Shown: positions 9,007 to 20,663, numbered from the stretch's first letter. The stretch: DNA of 64,000 nt from Gnetum montanum (GCA_015680685.1 MNCI01029393.1:109058-173057); one strand, 5' to 3'. The notes: generated by a model from the letters alone, not told the origin. Numbers and translations are program-made.

Positions 9007-11368
9007 TTACATCTCCAACATGGATACATTAACTGCGGAGTCAAGATTGACAGAAGGAACATAGCAGGTTTCTGGATCTCTGCTGCATACATCAGTGGCC
9101 TTGCAGGAGGGACACGGCTTTACCCCAACATCCCACACTACTAACTCATTAAACTCCTTTTCTTTATAGTTTTCAGGTATACGCAATATCCTTTTTCTCC
9201 CTTTCAACCCACACTCGCATTCCTGTGTTAGATAGTTCAGACACACCACTGTGAATTTGTACTTCTTCCCCCGTTTCACAACCTGCAAATCATGTTCTTG
9301 GTTTTCACATTATATTATTCATGTTAAATAGCATTATCATCATCATCATCCAAAAGCTATGATGTTATAAAAGATTCGAGTGGAGATTGTTACATAAGCT
9401 CCCTTGGGAGTTGTCCAGGCCTCATAGTTATCTTTAAAGCCGTCTTTGATCATGGCAGGAGCTGATGCCCACTTCCATTTGTATAATCCTGGGCTCTTGC
9501 CTACAACCTTTAACACATTCGTCTTTGCTGCTGGGATGGCTAACAGAACCGTGAAATTTACCTTTATCCTTTTTCCCTGCTTAGGATGCACATATAGTTA
9601 TTAGAAATGTGATGGATAGTTAAAGTGATGCCTAAAGTTCGACAGTTTTTTGATAGGAAATGAAAACATAACCTGAAATAGGTTTCTGAGAGCTTTCATC
9701 TGAAATTTTCAAGAAAAGAAATATTTTGGGTTTCTTGGTTTTCTTGTGAAATTTCTATTTTTGATAATTGTATTTTCTATGTATTGAACTTTTCCCAAAC
9801 TTAAGAGAAATGGCAGCATAACATCTCCTACCAAACCAAATTAATCAACCTCTGAAGATCCCTGGAGCATTGAATTGAAAAGACAAACTTTCACGACCGA
9901 ATGTTCAGCTACAGTACATGTTGAATATTAATTTCATTTTTTAATATTTATTTATTTTGGAATCTGAGAAGCTGGGTATGCAAGGATTAGGAATCATGGT
10001 ATTGAGTTTGAGGTGTTATACCACTTTAGCCACGTTGGCAATGGCAAGTCTCTCACAGGTATATATATATCTATATCTAAACATTTCTTATGAAATCTAT
10101 GAAAAAAAAGAAAAACCTTTATTATGACTTTCAATTCAAGCTCTCTTCTGTTTCTGGTTTTTCATTTCTGCCAACTATGCACAACCATTTGTCTGCTTGA
10201 CGGCTTGTAAAAATGGTTTTCAAATTCCAATTAGCCCAACCGGATTAGTTAAATTATTCGAGAAACAAGTCGACCAGTTGCTCTATAAAAAAAAAGCAAT
10301 AGGCAAAGAAAGTACTTCACCTGTTTTTAAGGGAAGAAAACAAAATGTTTTAAGTAGATTAATTATGTTAACTGAACTGGATCAGATTGCCCAGTCAACT
10401 TTAACTCATTTACGTAGTCTCATCATTTTGCTCAGGAAAATTCTAGTCCACTTAGCTGGCATACTTACAGCAGAGCAACCAAAACTGGTTCGACTCTGGC
10501 TTTTTGAGAAGAGAATCCAGGTGATTCTGGATTTCTAGTTACAAAGTGAGATTGGTTTTGTTGTAAAAAAAATTATACAAGAAGATCCTATTGATTTATT
10601 AGACAAATTTCTGTTTGAACCATTTCTGTTTGCGTCGTGATTTTTATTTAATCCCTGAGTTGCAGCATGTTAAGTCATAAGCCTTGGCAACAAAGTACAC
10701 CTCATCCATGCAACTAATTTTAATTCACCGTGCTATTTCAGTAAGCATAAAGGAATCAAAACAATTCAATATTTAGAGATGTAAAACATTTGGCTGATTC
10801 AACCCAATAATGAAACTTACACATGCATTCTCATCCATATTTCTTTCTAAGTAGCCAACAAAGCTGTCAAAGAATATTGAATATTCCCAATCTGTTTAGC
10901 ACCCTTGGAGAAGAATTAGATAAAATTACCATTCTTATTCCATACAATAAAGAAGTCAATGAGCGTACTCCTTTGAAAATACAAAAACTGCATTCCTAGC
11001 ATAAAGGAAATCTAGGTAATAATGTAAAGAAATACTAAGCAGCACAGCTGATTTATTTGCATTTTAAAACAAAAACAAGTGACCCAACAACTTCACAGGA
11101 GTTCAATATCCAGCATGTTGTTACAGCATCCTAATTTCTCATCAAATATAACATAGAATCTAACTTGCTTGGCAGAAGAAAATAATTAATTAAAGTAGCC
11201 TCCTGTTTCAGAGAAGAACTGGAAGTGCGGATGCAGATATACAGATGAAATTGTGGAGTTTCACGCGAAAATAACAGGTAACACTGAACTACTTACACGA
11301 GTTGCAGGAATTAAAGCAGCAGCGAGTAGAAGAAACACTAGAAGAGTGAGCGTGCCAGGTTTGGCCAT
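9007..11368 (-). CDS. Small secreted cysteine-rich protein, tandem copy A
   Basis: Three exons on the minus strand: 11297-11368, 9394-9576 and 9007-9282 (72 + 183 + 276 nt, 176 codons plus stop). All junctions are phase 0, with GT donors (GTAAGT, GTAACA) and CAG acceptors. Exon 1 encodes a typical signal peptide (MAKPGTLTLLVFLLLAAAL). Exon 2 (residues 25-85) carries the family motifs VLLA-P, VGK, APAM-K and YEAWTTP-GAY. Exon 3 (86-176) holds seven cysteines, including CEC and CPSCKATDVC, and ends with an N-V-S glycosylation sequon eight residues from the C-terminus. Predicted secreted, mature size about 150 residues. Intron 1 is 1720 bp and intron 2 is 111 bp. I do not recognise the family by name. 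The paralogues at 13757-15859 and 18275-20500 share its exon plan. This copy is the most divergent: it lost the N-A-T sequon inside the C-x-x-C motif (K-A-T here). Confidence 0.85.
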
Positions 11369-11609
11369 TAGTCGCTTCTCTCCGCAACTTCAGCAATGGT
11401 CAAGAAAATGAAACACCACCCGAGATCAATCCGTGGCTGCTGTTATTTTGTGGGTACCTGTTAGGTTCCAGTTATCCAAATTCGTTCAAGAAGTAAACTT
11501 GGATTTCCTGTTTTATCAAACAGAGCAATTCTGTAAAGAAAAACATATCGGCAATCATAATAATCTATAGCCAGAGGTTGTGGCTCGTATCCCTAAACGC
11601 AATTTCTGC

Positions 11610-11618
11610 GAAGCTTCC
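11610..11618. promoter_or_regulatory. GAAGCTTCC motif upstream of copy A
   Basis: GAAGCTTCC followed by GGGAC, 242 bp before the ATG. It is a shortened, oppositely oriented version of the block found upstream of copies B and C. Function inferred only from conservation. Confidence 0.4.
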
Positions 11619-11934
11619 GGGACAGATACAATTCTGCCTAATTGCCCCATACGACAATATCCTGCTTTTGCCACTTCACGTTTCCATATTTTTTATCACT
11701 CAGCACCGGAAGAGTGGGTTTTCTGACCGCGTGGAGCCAGGGATATTAAAGAAGGTACCAGTAGCTTTTAATGCCGGGTATATTCTGTTTCTACAAAAAA
11801 ACATGAGTTTTGAACCTTTTAAAAGTTGAATTTAGAGGGTATTTTAAGAATTTTTGGATTATTTTTGAGGTTAAGGTACTCCAAGTAGATATCCTTTGTA
11901 CTTAATAGCACTTGGTTTTACATGTTCCCTACAA

Positions 11935-11985
11935 TGGGAATGGAATCATCATCATGATTTTTAGCCTTACTCTAACAAAATGAAT
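11935..11985 (-). mobile_element. RTE/SINE 3' tail fragment
   Basis: On the minus strand it reads TTTTGTTAGAGTAAGGCTAA, then ATCATGATGATGATT. This resembles the 3' end of the RTE LINE at 23687-23732 (GGCTAGGATGATGATGAC). Too short to tell a truncated LINE from a SINE that borrows its tail. Confidence 0.5.
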
Positions 11986-12265
11986 TAAACCATGGAAGTC
12001 AAATATTCCTGCTAAATCCTGTCATCTTCGTCAGCATGTTTTGGACCATTCCGACTTAAATAGTTACACTAAGCAATCAAAACCATAGCCTATTAAGACT
12101 AAAAAACGCTTCGGAATCTACAGTGCACAATGCAGTAATCTGAAACATTTTCAGTAGAAAGGAGGAAGACAGTATAGTCCAAAGTATGTTCTAGAAGGTA
12201 GTCTGCAATGGGCACCGCAAAAGAACATTACATGAAGATGTGTTATTCATTCAGGGTAACAAAAT

Positions 12266-12967
12266 TTGGTTTGATTGCAAGTCTCTACTAGCTGATATTA
12301 ACCGGTGAAAGTGTTGTTGTTAACGCTTTCCCAACGGCTTTTGTCACACCTTCATTAAAAGCTTGTCACACCTTCATTAAAAACAGATCTGAGAATTGAA
12401 GGGACAGGACTCATTTATTGAAAATTTCACTCCTGTTCCATCGCATCCTTACCTTGATAATCACTTATTTGCTACAAACGCATCAGAAGTACAGTAACCA
12501 GTGTTACTGTTCATAATCAAATATTTCAATTACTTATTTGTGGTAGATGGTAAATGTACCTAAATAGTGACTAATCTGCATGTTAGTAAAAAGTCGAGAA
12601 TTCAATCTTTACTTTGCGGCATATATTGGTTTGATTGCAACTCCTTTGGACTCTACTAGCTGATATTAACCAGTGAAAGTGTTGTTGTTAACACTTTCTC
12701 AACGGCTTTTGTCACACCTTGATTAAAAACAGATCTAAGAATTGATGGGACAGAGTTGTTTATTGAAGAATTCACTCTTCCGTCGCATCCTTACCTTGAT
12801 AATCACTTATTTTCTACAAACGCATCAGAAGTACAGCAACCAGTGTTACTGTTCACAATCAAACAATGCAAGTACTTATTTTGTGGTACATGGTAAATGT
12901 ACCTAAATAGTGACAAACCTGCATGTTAATAAAAAAGTCGAGAATTTAATCTTTACTTTGCAGCATA
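12266..12967. repeat. Direct tandem duplication of about 350 bp
   Basis: Copy 1 starts at 12266 and copy 2 at 12626, both with TTGGTTTGATTGCAA, and both end near a 'TTTACTTTGC-GCATATA' phrase. They share CTACTAGCTGATATTAACC, AACAGATCT, GTACCTAAATAGTGAC and more, with scattered substitutions. Copy 1 also has an internal 22-bp repeat (GCTTGTCACACCTTCATTAA, 12339-12380 region). It lies in the spacer between copies A and B. No coding content. Confidence 0.9.
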
Positions 12968-13094
12968 TACACCATTTACTATTCTTAAAATCCAACAGGA
13001 TATATGTACGAACCAACCACATACTGTTCTTTGAATCCATGAGAAAAGAAAATGCCAACCGGAGATTACGTAACATGGTTTGCTTCTTGTAATT

Positions 13095-13490
13095 TCAACA
13101 ATGTCTGAAACTTTGTTCTATAAATTGCACTAACTTTCATTCACTCACCCAAAAAACAGTGCTGGGCTAAATGACGGACGAAAAGTATCTTGAAACTTAT
13201 CAACCTCGGATACTCGTGATAAATTAAACAGTCTGAAACGTTGGTTCCATAAATTACACTGAATTTCGTTCTAAAACTGATGTAAGCCATTACTATTACA
13301 TGTTTTTGCTGAAGGGAAAAAGTAAAAATATCTTGAAAATTATCTAGATGGGATAATGCAATGTAGTTTACGTTTTCATAAACTGAAAAATGTCTCAAAC
13401 GTGCTACCTTGAATTACGCTCAAGTTTCCTTTACTGCCCCAAAAATCTGATGGAAAATATACTTATTGCATGAATGGTACAAAAAGCAAA
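13095..13490. repeat. Three diverged tandem units of about 130-160 bp
   Basis: The phrase CTGAAAC-TTG-TTC-ATAAATT-CACT-A-TTTC recurs near 13103 and 13230, and in weaker form near 13390 (TCTCAAACGTGCTACCTTGAATTACGCT). Each is followed by AAAATCTTGAAA-like text. The unit is old. No gene. Confidence 0.6.
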
Positions 13491-13756
13491 GCAGGAGTGT
13501 TAAAACACAAGATTACAAGCTAGCCTCACAAAACACTCTGGACTAAAAGATGATCACCCGGAGGCTCACTGCTCATCCCGCAAAAGAAGAGCTTATTTCA
13601 TAGAGGAATACCTGAGATGTGTACTGCACATCTGTTCAAGTCTCAGAGGTGAGAGTCTATATGAATCCTACAGGCTACAAATACAACAGAGAACCACATA
13701 TCTAAATCAAGAATGAATTTCATGTGCAGAAGAATAGAACCATTAAGGGCTCATGC

Positions 13757-15859
13757 TCATGCCACAGCAACAGTGAAATTCTGTGATTGAGAGAGAGAGT
13801 TTAGATGGTAATTATTTGGATTGGCAGGAACATAACATTGGCCACCTCCTTGACTGCACACACCTGTAGCATTGCAGGTTGGACAAGGAGTAGCCCCGTT
13901 GTTCCAATATACTACTATTGAGTACTCTTTGCTTTTCCAACTGCCCGGAATTTCTAGTGTGGTTATGAGCCCTTGACATTTACATTCTTGTGTCAGACTA
14001 TCAGCACACTGCACCGAATACTTGTATTTCTTTCCTGGCTTCAGTGTCTGCAAAATCATTTCCAATAAAAGAAATTACTGGAAGTCATTAAGTAGCAGTA
14101 TTAGACATTAAATTTGAGAGAGAAATATTAGGATGGATGACTATCTTAGTTTGCATAGCTTCTTTTGAATTCACAGAGTTAATTTTTTGATAATAAATCA
14201 GAATAAAAATAGAAGTAAAAGGAAATTTCACCTGCCGATATTCAGAAAGTTGCAAGGTTCCCTTAAGAATGAAGTTGTAATGATACCTACTAAAACGAAA
14301 AATTGCTAAATAGCATTTTCCAGCAAAACCCGCAATAGATGGAACCAGGTATAAATTATGATACATTATCATAGTCTTATGGGACCACCTTGATGGATTG
14401 CTTTTTCAAGTCTTCTTGATTTAAGACTAAATCTTTAATCAAAATAATGACAAAAATTGAAATATTAAAATTGAAACTGAAATTTTATTTTGTCTGTAAA
14501 TCTAGAGAAGACAATGAAGATTTTGAAAAAGACAGGCATGAATGTTATTACATATGATCCTATAGGAGTGGTCCAGGACTCGTAGTCTCCCTCTATTCCC
14601 TTGGTCATGGCAGGGGCAGATACTGTATCCCACCGGTAGAATGGCCTGCCCTTGCCCACTATCTTCATCACGTTCTCGGACAATGAAGGCTTTGCCAACA
14701 GAACCTTGAATGAAACATCGATCCTAATCTTTCCCTGCATGCAACTCAAAATTGAAAAGCTCAGTAAATGACCATGCAGAACCAAATGTCCCAAATTGCT
14801 TTGCAAAAGAAAAATTCAAATATGTTGATTATTGAAATGTTTTAGCTTTGAAAACTCAGGTTCAATTTTTAGTTTCAATGGCTCTTAACAAAAGTAAAAT
14901 ACTGACTGCATACATCAAATCTTGAACAATTCTTTGCTTGGACGCAAAAATATCATCATCATCTTCATCCTAGTTTAACCTTTATTCAAGTTTCAAAAAT
15001 ATCTTTGTCCCAACAGTACGAAGTCTACATGGATTTGTTTTTTGCTGTTGGCCTCTATCATTTTTGCAAATTCTTAAAAAGAGCTCATTTATAGGATTTG
15101 GCACCTTGTTACTACAAGGTGCTACTGATGGAGTTCTAAGAATTTTAATATCATAAATGTGATATTGTCATCGTCATCGTAACCTTGTGCCCAACAAAAT
15201 AGGGTAATAGGGTCAGCTACATCATAAATGTGATTTGGATTACTTGGGATCCTACTTCAATCACTCTCTAGCAGGAATGATCTCTTGACCCTGATTCTAG
15301 GATTTCTTACGCTGAAAGTTTGAAACAAAGTTCAATTCTGAGTTGGCTCGCTGTTTTGCTAGTCAAACTTCGGCCCATCAACACCATTACATGTAAAACT
15401 AGAACTGCCAAAACCCAAGCTTTCATCTGATTTCGAAAAATAATTAAAACAACCAGAAGATAATAGAAACCTCATCATAAGCATTCCCAAAGCCCAACAG
15501 ATTATAACCCACAAAAATCGTTACATTTTGATTAATTTTTAAATTGCAAACTCATGTTGTAAATCCTAATAAATGCTGTCATCATCATCACAGCTTATCT
15601 ATTTGAGATTTTGAGTTGGCTATTTATGAGAAATTTCCCTCCATTGGCATCAATTATCACGCTATTTTCAACTGTTGGAAATTGTCATGCGGGTATTAAA
15701 ATTAAAAATCCAGAATAATGCTATAAAAAATTTTAAAACAGAGAAAACCATATACTCCTGTGCCTTACAGAAGCAGATTGAAACAAATATGCATACCCAA
15801 GTAGGAGGCAGAGCTGCAAGAACCAGCAGAACAATGAAGGATGCAAGATTCGCTGCCAT
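13757..15859 (-). CDS. Small secreted cysteine-rich protein, tandem copy B
   Basis: Three minus-strand exons: 15797-15859, 14552-14734 and 13757-14047 (63 + 183 + 291 nt, 178 codons plus stop). Phases are 0/0, donors GTATGC and GTAATA, acceptors CAG. Exon 1 is a signal peptide (MAANLASFIVLLVLAALPPTW). Exon 2 (residues 22-82) has KIRIDVSFKVLLA, VGKG, APAMTK and WTTPIGSY. Exon 3 (83-178) has seven cysteines with CPTCNATGVC, where the N-A-T is a potential N-glycosylation site, plus a second sequon N-F-T six residues before the end. Introns are 1062 and 504 bp. It is closer to copy C than to A, both in sequence and in its promoter block at 16051-16074. Family not recognised. Likely acts outside the cell. 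Intact as assembled. Confidence 0.88.
14940..14985 (-). mobile_element. RTE/SINE tail fragment in intron 1 of copy B
   Basis: The minus strand reads AAACTAGGATGAAGATGATG, then more ATG repeats, as at the 3' end of the LINE at 21740-23730. It has the same orientation as the host gene. Confidence 0.45.
15155..15225 (-). mobile_element. RTE 3' end fragment in intron 1 of copy B
   Basis: The minus strand reads GTAGCTGACCC, then TATTTTGTTGGGCACAAGGT and TACGATGACGATGAC. This parallels GTGGCTGATCCC...TTTGTTCAAAAAAGGCTAGGATGATGATGAC at the end of the LINE (23690-23732; cited in parts), so it is more than a bare microsatellite. Confidence 0.6.
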
Positions 15860-17204
15860 GGCCCTGATTTCTTTCTTGGCTGCTTGGATTGTCCGAGCAA
15901 ATACGGAAAAATCGCTATGAATTTACGGTGGCCTCCGATTATCTGAGTGTGAAGCAAATTTAGGTGCTGAATTAATGGAATTCAAATTCGTACAATAAAC
16001 CAGATATTCTTGAGGCTATGGAGTGATGAGAAACGTATGAGCTTGACCAAGTCCCGTTTCCAGGAAGCTTCCTTCAGTACGACTAATACATTCGTGACAG
16101 ACAAAATCAAACACCAGAAAATGAATGTTGAAGTGTTCATACCCACTATTGTTATTTTATGATCGTTTTGGTAGGAATTGATCGGGACTATACGGGACCG
16201 ACATCCATCTTTATTGTCCTGATTCTCCTCGATACGGTTTTATCCGGAAAAGTCCCAGAAATGTGTTCATGGGTTTAGCACAGAAGCGGAAGAAAACCTT
16301 TCAGCAATCAGTGGTTCATACTGTTTAGTTTAGGCAAATCATGGAATAATCAGAGAAATGGGGGTAACCCAAATGCGACAAAATCAATTTCAATGTCATT
16401 GCCATGTAGGACAAAATACAGAAAGGAAAGGAAATGCTTTTCAACAAAGAAATGGAGACATGGACATTGCAATCACCTCGGTCTTGAAAGTAAAAGCAGG
16501 CTTGGACTTTTGTGGAAACTGTGTCAACATTGCCTATCAAATAGGCCAAGACACGTTAACGTCATTGTCACAAGGGCTCCTATGCAATGCCCCAGACCAA
16601 GATTTGTGTTTAAAAAAATGGAACAAGTTTCTAAACTATTATTGGGTTTTTTTAAACCACAAATCTCTAACTCTTGTTAGTGATCAGTACGTGGTAATAA
16701 TTTATTGATGATTTAACATTTGTTGACCATTTCATCCGTAACCAAGGTTAACAGACCTGCAACGTGAAATGTATAGGGATACCAAAAACAATGGCTCTTT
16801 TTTCTTCCTCATAATTGTGATGATTAAAAATTATGATTGAAATTTCCTTTATTTTTAAAAATTAAAATTGAAATTGAAATTGTTGAGACAAGGCTAGGAT
16901 GATCATGATGAAAACTAAAATTGCAATTGAATTTTTATTATGTTTATATAAAATTTTATAGCATTTATTTTAAAATTTGCTTGTGTTGTTGAAGCTATAA
17001 TATCCTATTACTAATGATGGTTTAAAATTTGCTTGTGCAATTGAAGCTGTAAAACCCCATTAAAAATTAGGTGTTACTTTATTATGAAGAGCTTGGACCT
17101 GGAAACCCCATTTTGACATTTTCACTAGCAACATTGAGTTGTAGATCCAATCAATAGAAATTCCTATAAAAGAAATTCTAATGTATAAAAAAATTCTGAA
17201 TGAG
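15860..17204. other. Upstream region of copy B; no further gene seen
   Basis: Contains the conserved promoter block at 16051-16074. Open frames at 16325-16710 overlap each other on both strands and show no family motif. Near 16970-17066 a 50-bp phrase (TTTAAAATTTGCTTGTG) is tandemly duplicated. Confidence 0.4.
16051..16074. promoter_or_regulatory. 24-bp promoter block shared by copies B and C
   Basis: Begins GTCCCGTTTCCAGGAAGCTT and continues CCTT. It is identical over 24 bp to 20664-20687, 192 bp before the ATG of copy B. It contains the palindrome AGGAAGCTTCCT, a GAA-nn-TTC pair as in heat-shock elements; a third unit is out of register by one base. Regulation is inferred. Confidence 0.55.
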
Positions 17205-17815
17205 ATACCACTCCACTTTTGGAAGGTAGTAATTCATTTACAAAAGAGTTGGGATTAAAAAGAAAAATCCTTTCATGAATTAAAGATACCTCCATCCTTG
17301 GTAAGCAACAATTCATCTTCAAAAGGGTTATGGATTAAAAAAACAAAAAATTTAACATGAAACAATTTACTTGTGATTAAAAAATAAAAAAAAATATCAG
17401 AAAAGGAATTCTAACATTTTTATAAATCAGAGACCCATCCTTGATAGGTAACTATTCATCTCAAAATTGTTGATAAAAATAAATTTTTTTTGAAACTTTT
17501 GTGATACTAATAAAGGAGCAAGCTCGCATCGGTGACGCTGTGGGCACCCGTGCGGTCTGTCCTTCCTTACTTGAAAATGGCTTATTAAAAATTAAATTTT
17601 TAAAACTTTTGTGAATTAAAGATACCTTCATCCTTAGTAAATAAAGATTCATTTTCAAAACAATTATGAATAAAAACTTAAAAGATCTTATAAAAAGAAA
17701 TTCAGAAATTGTTGTGGTATGGCAAATAATTCATGTATTACAGATCTTCACCCTTAGGTAAAAATTCATCATCAAAACAGTTAAAAATAAAAAATTTTAA
17801 AAAACCTAAAATTCA
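17205..17815. repeat. Short satellite-like array, unit about 100-130 bp
   Basis: Five or six diverged units share 'GAATTAAAGATACC-TCATCCTTGGTAA' followed by 'AATTCATCTTCAAAA' and 'GGATTAAAAA' (for example at 17276, 17430, 17612 and 17745). A GC-rich patch at 17510-17570 interrupts one unit. Confidence 0.7.
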
Positions 17816-17819
17816 TTCA

Positions 17820-18080
17820 TATATAAACATGTCAACAATAAAAAGCATTCATGACATCCATGAACCGGAGATGGGTAAGTGGTGGGCACCAATTCGGTTC
17901 ATTGAAAATGCTATGTTTATAAAATAATATCAAAATATGACAACAATAAAAAGCATTCAGGATATCATGACACCCATGAACTGGAAACGGATACATCATG
18001 GGCAACCAGTCAATCTTAAAAATGCATTGAAAATGCCATGCGATATAAAATAATATCAAGTATTATCAGCTTGCCCACAA
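17820..18080. repeat. Second tandem repeat, unit about 115 bp
   Basis: Two full copies and one partial copy start with ACAACAATAAAAAGCATTCA (17834, 17941; weaker at 18076) and end with AAAATAATATCAA. Different from the neighbouring array. It lies just past the 3' end of copy C. Confidence 0.75.
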
Positions 18081-18128
18081 TAAAAGGATTCATGATTGTG
18101 ATGAAGAATTCATGGGAAACATTGAATT

Positions 18129-18134
18129 TTTATT
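18129..18134 (-). terminator. Polyadenylation signal of copy C
   Basis: AATAAA on the minus strand, about 140 nt after the stop at 18275. Confidence 0.4.
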
Positions 18135-18274
18135 CATTAATACTCGTTCGGTCATCCAACTGACCATACACAGATAGTTGAAAACTTCAAACATATAAGA
18201 GTCTACATCAACTTAGGTGAAGCTACATGAATCACATGTGGGAGAGAAGAGAACCAAGAAATGTATATGCCTGC

Positions 18275-20500
18275 TTACGAGGCTGAGACAGTGACATTGT
18301 GGTGGAAATGGGGTTGAGGGTAGGATCTGATATAGCTACCAGTGGGAATATTATGGGCATAACATGGACCTCCTCCTTTGGAGCACACATCTGTGGCATT
18401 GCAGGTGGGACAAGGGGTAGCTCCTCTGTTCCAGAACACCACTACGTTATACTCTGTGCTTTTCCATGAGCTTGGAATTTCAAATTTCGTTTTTGGACCT
18501 TGACATTCACAGGCTTGTGTCAGTGTATCCACACACTGCACTGAATACTTGTAGTTCTTTCCTGGCTTCAGAGTCTGCAAAATCATAGGAAATCACAGTC
18601 GTGTTTTAAAAAAGCACTAATTTTTTTAAATAAAAAACACAATGAAATCACAGTTATATCGCAGGTGGGAGTTTGCTAACTAAAAAAACAGTAGTTGAGA
18701 AGACGTTAATCAAATAAAACTGGAAGATAAACATGGCATGAACAGATAAAAATTCTCTCTTTTTCATCCTAGATCATTGGTAAGATTATTTTAGTGTTCA
18801 GTGATTGTAGACAGATCAAGGTTTCAAAATACATTTTAATGAAAAAAATTATTGTTTTAGAACATTGCACATCAACTTTAATGACCAAGCAGAGAATACT
18901 CATAATCATCTTAGCCTTATCCTAGCAAAATAGGCTCTGCTAAATGAACAGAGCAGAGAAGTAGGACAGTAAATTGCATTTTCTGACTAAAGGATATTAA
19001 AAGTCTACATAGACCATATATTTTAGCACATATGGTTAAGTGATAAACAATATTCTTAAAAGATTTACTCTTCACAGCAAAGGCTACCAACCAAGGTAGA
19101 TAGGGATAAAAATAATGATCTAGAGAATGAATTACAGGGTTATGAAAGATTTAACTGTAACAGGTTGGACAGAACGGGACTTAGCTCTGTAGCATCGTAG
19201 AATCCCAAAGCTATTATCACTCAAGTTAGAGACCAAACTCTCGGTCACAGGCTGGTCATTTTCTTAGAAACAGTGCTTTTTGCCTGTGAAAATAGCTAAA
19301 GCCAGATAAAAAGGATCATCATGGGGAGGATGGAGATAGTAGAGGAGCAAAAGCTTAATCTCCAAATAAGCCTCAGCTACCAAAGATGATGAATTATAAA
19401 CCCTGATATCAATGAAAGTATCAAGAGATTGGATAAGGATAATCCCATATAGATCATCGGAATTATAACAGTTCAGATGATTGCAAGAACTCGTATTGAT
19501 GGAAGTATCAGAAAATCGGTCAAGGATAATCCCATGATAATTGTAGAGATAACCAAAATTTCTTTATTGAAGAAAAAGGCAAAGTTAGGGTCCTTACATA
19601 TGCGCCAATGGGAGTTGTCCAAGCTTCGTAGCCATTCTCATTACCTTTGATCATCGCTGGGGCTTCTGCGGTAACCCAACTGTAAAAGGCCGTGCCCTTG
19701 CCCACAATCTTCATCACGTTCTGGGGAATTGAAGGGTATGCCAAAAGCACCTTGAATGATACATCCACCCTGATCTTACCCTGCACAAAACTCAAAAACC
19801 CAATAATTATGGGTAAAAATTTGTATGACCTTTGTTGATGAACGTGAAACTGTCTTATAAAACTCAAAAACCCGAGTAATTGTTGGTGAAAATTGTTATG
19901 ATCTTTGAAATGACTATTTATGAAACTGAAACTGTTCAGGTTGTTTCAACAATCTTTTGCATAATACTAAAACTGTTCAGGCTATTTCAGTAATCTTTCG
20001 CGTAATACTAATAATTTTTGAGATAGTGCTTTTATATCTCAGCCGTAGCCTACTGGACATTTGAACAGAACCTATGATAGGATGGAAGACAAGTCTTAAC
20101 CAAGAAATCACAGGATACCATAGAACTTTCAAAACGTTTGGTTAAGCAGAAGGCAATGTTTTCTCCATGATTTGAGAACCTTTGGCATGCTGAATCTATC
20201 CCAAAATCCTAGCTTGAAAATTCTTTAAATAAGACTCTGGCAAAAATTCTAGTATGGATAAGCCTGAACTGCAGACTAATAAGCGAAATCCCAACGTCGG
20301 TTCTCTACCAGAACATTAAATGCAGACTTGTTCAAATCCCATGGTGGGCTTTAAGACTGACAAATCTGCTTCAAACATGCGAAATAACGTCAAGTTTTTT
20401 TTCACCTTTCTACACAACAACATACCCAAGTAGGAGGCAGAGCTGCAAGACCCAACACAAACAAAAGAAATAATGCGGGCTTCCCCACCACCATGGCCAT
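18275..20500 (-). CDS. Small secreted cysteine-rich protein, tandem copy C
   Basis: Minus-strand exons 20426-20500, 19598-19780 and 18275-18574 (75 + 183 + 300 nt, 185 codons plus stop), phases 0/0. Donors are GTATGT and GTAAGG, acceptors GCAG. A second in-frame ATG lies at 20494; the first is taken because both give a good signal peptide. Residues 1-25 form the signal peptide and end in LAALPPTW as in copy B. Residues 26-86 carry KIRVDVSFKVLLAYP, VGKG, APAMIK and YEAWTTPIGAY. Residues 87-185 carry seven cysteines with CPTCNATDVC and a C-terminal N-V-T sequon. A histidine-rich stretch (PQPHFHH) near the end is unique to this copy. Introns are 645 and 1023 bp. TATA-like box at 20554-20560. The family is not recognised; the protein is predicted to be secreted. 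Confidence 0.88.
18900..18950 (-). mobile_element. RTE/SINE 3' tail in intron 2 of copy C
   Basis: The minus strand reads CTATTTTGCTAGGATAAGGC, then TAAGATGATTATGAG, closely resembling the fragment at 11935-11985. Confidence 0.5.
19400..20015. repeat. Local tandem duplications in and beside exon 2 of copy C
   Basis: Three separate small duplications. 'AGGATAATCCCAT' with its flank occurs at about 19400-19450 and 19493-19545. A 72-bp unit beginning AAACTCAAAAACCC occurs at 19787 and 19860. A 40-bp unit ending in CTGTTCAGG-T-TTTCA-TAATCTTT occurs near 19935 and 19976. Exon 2 itself (19598-19780) is not duplicated. Confidence 0.7.
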
Positions 20501-20553
20501 TGTTCCTGCTCTGCAACTTAAGCCGTCTGCACCATAACAGCAGAATGAGAGGG

Positions 20554-20560
20554 TATTTAT
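20554..20560 (-). promoter_or_regulatory. TATA-like box of copy C
   Basis: ATAAATA on the minus strand, 54 bp before the ATG at 20500 and downstream of the conserved block at 20664-20687. Confidence 0.5.
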
Positions 20561-20663
20561 GCTTGTCTCTGTTCACTCACAGCAAACAAAAATAATGAGA
20601 TAAGATAAGAAGGCATTTAATTGTGGGCCAGGAAACTGAAATAAGGTTTTTTATTTGAAACCC

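Noticed and set aside
9330-9355. RTE tail in intron 2 of copy A
   Set aside because: Only a short ATC microsatellite within a 111-bp intron; no flanking RTE sequence.
10197-10538. 113-codon plus-strand frame in the first intron of copy A
   Set aside because: No family motif, opposite to the gene strand, and no promoter or splice context; looks like chance.
16325-16710. Overlapping frames of 74-116 codons upstream of copy B
   Set aside because: Three frames on two strands cover the same DNA and none has a recognisable motif.
9007-20500. COBRA-like, thaumatin-like or Ole e 1-like identity for the tandem secreted proteins
   Set aside because: Secretion and cysteines fit, but the characteristic motifs and cysteine spacing of those families are not present.
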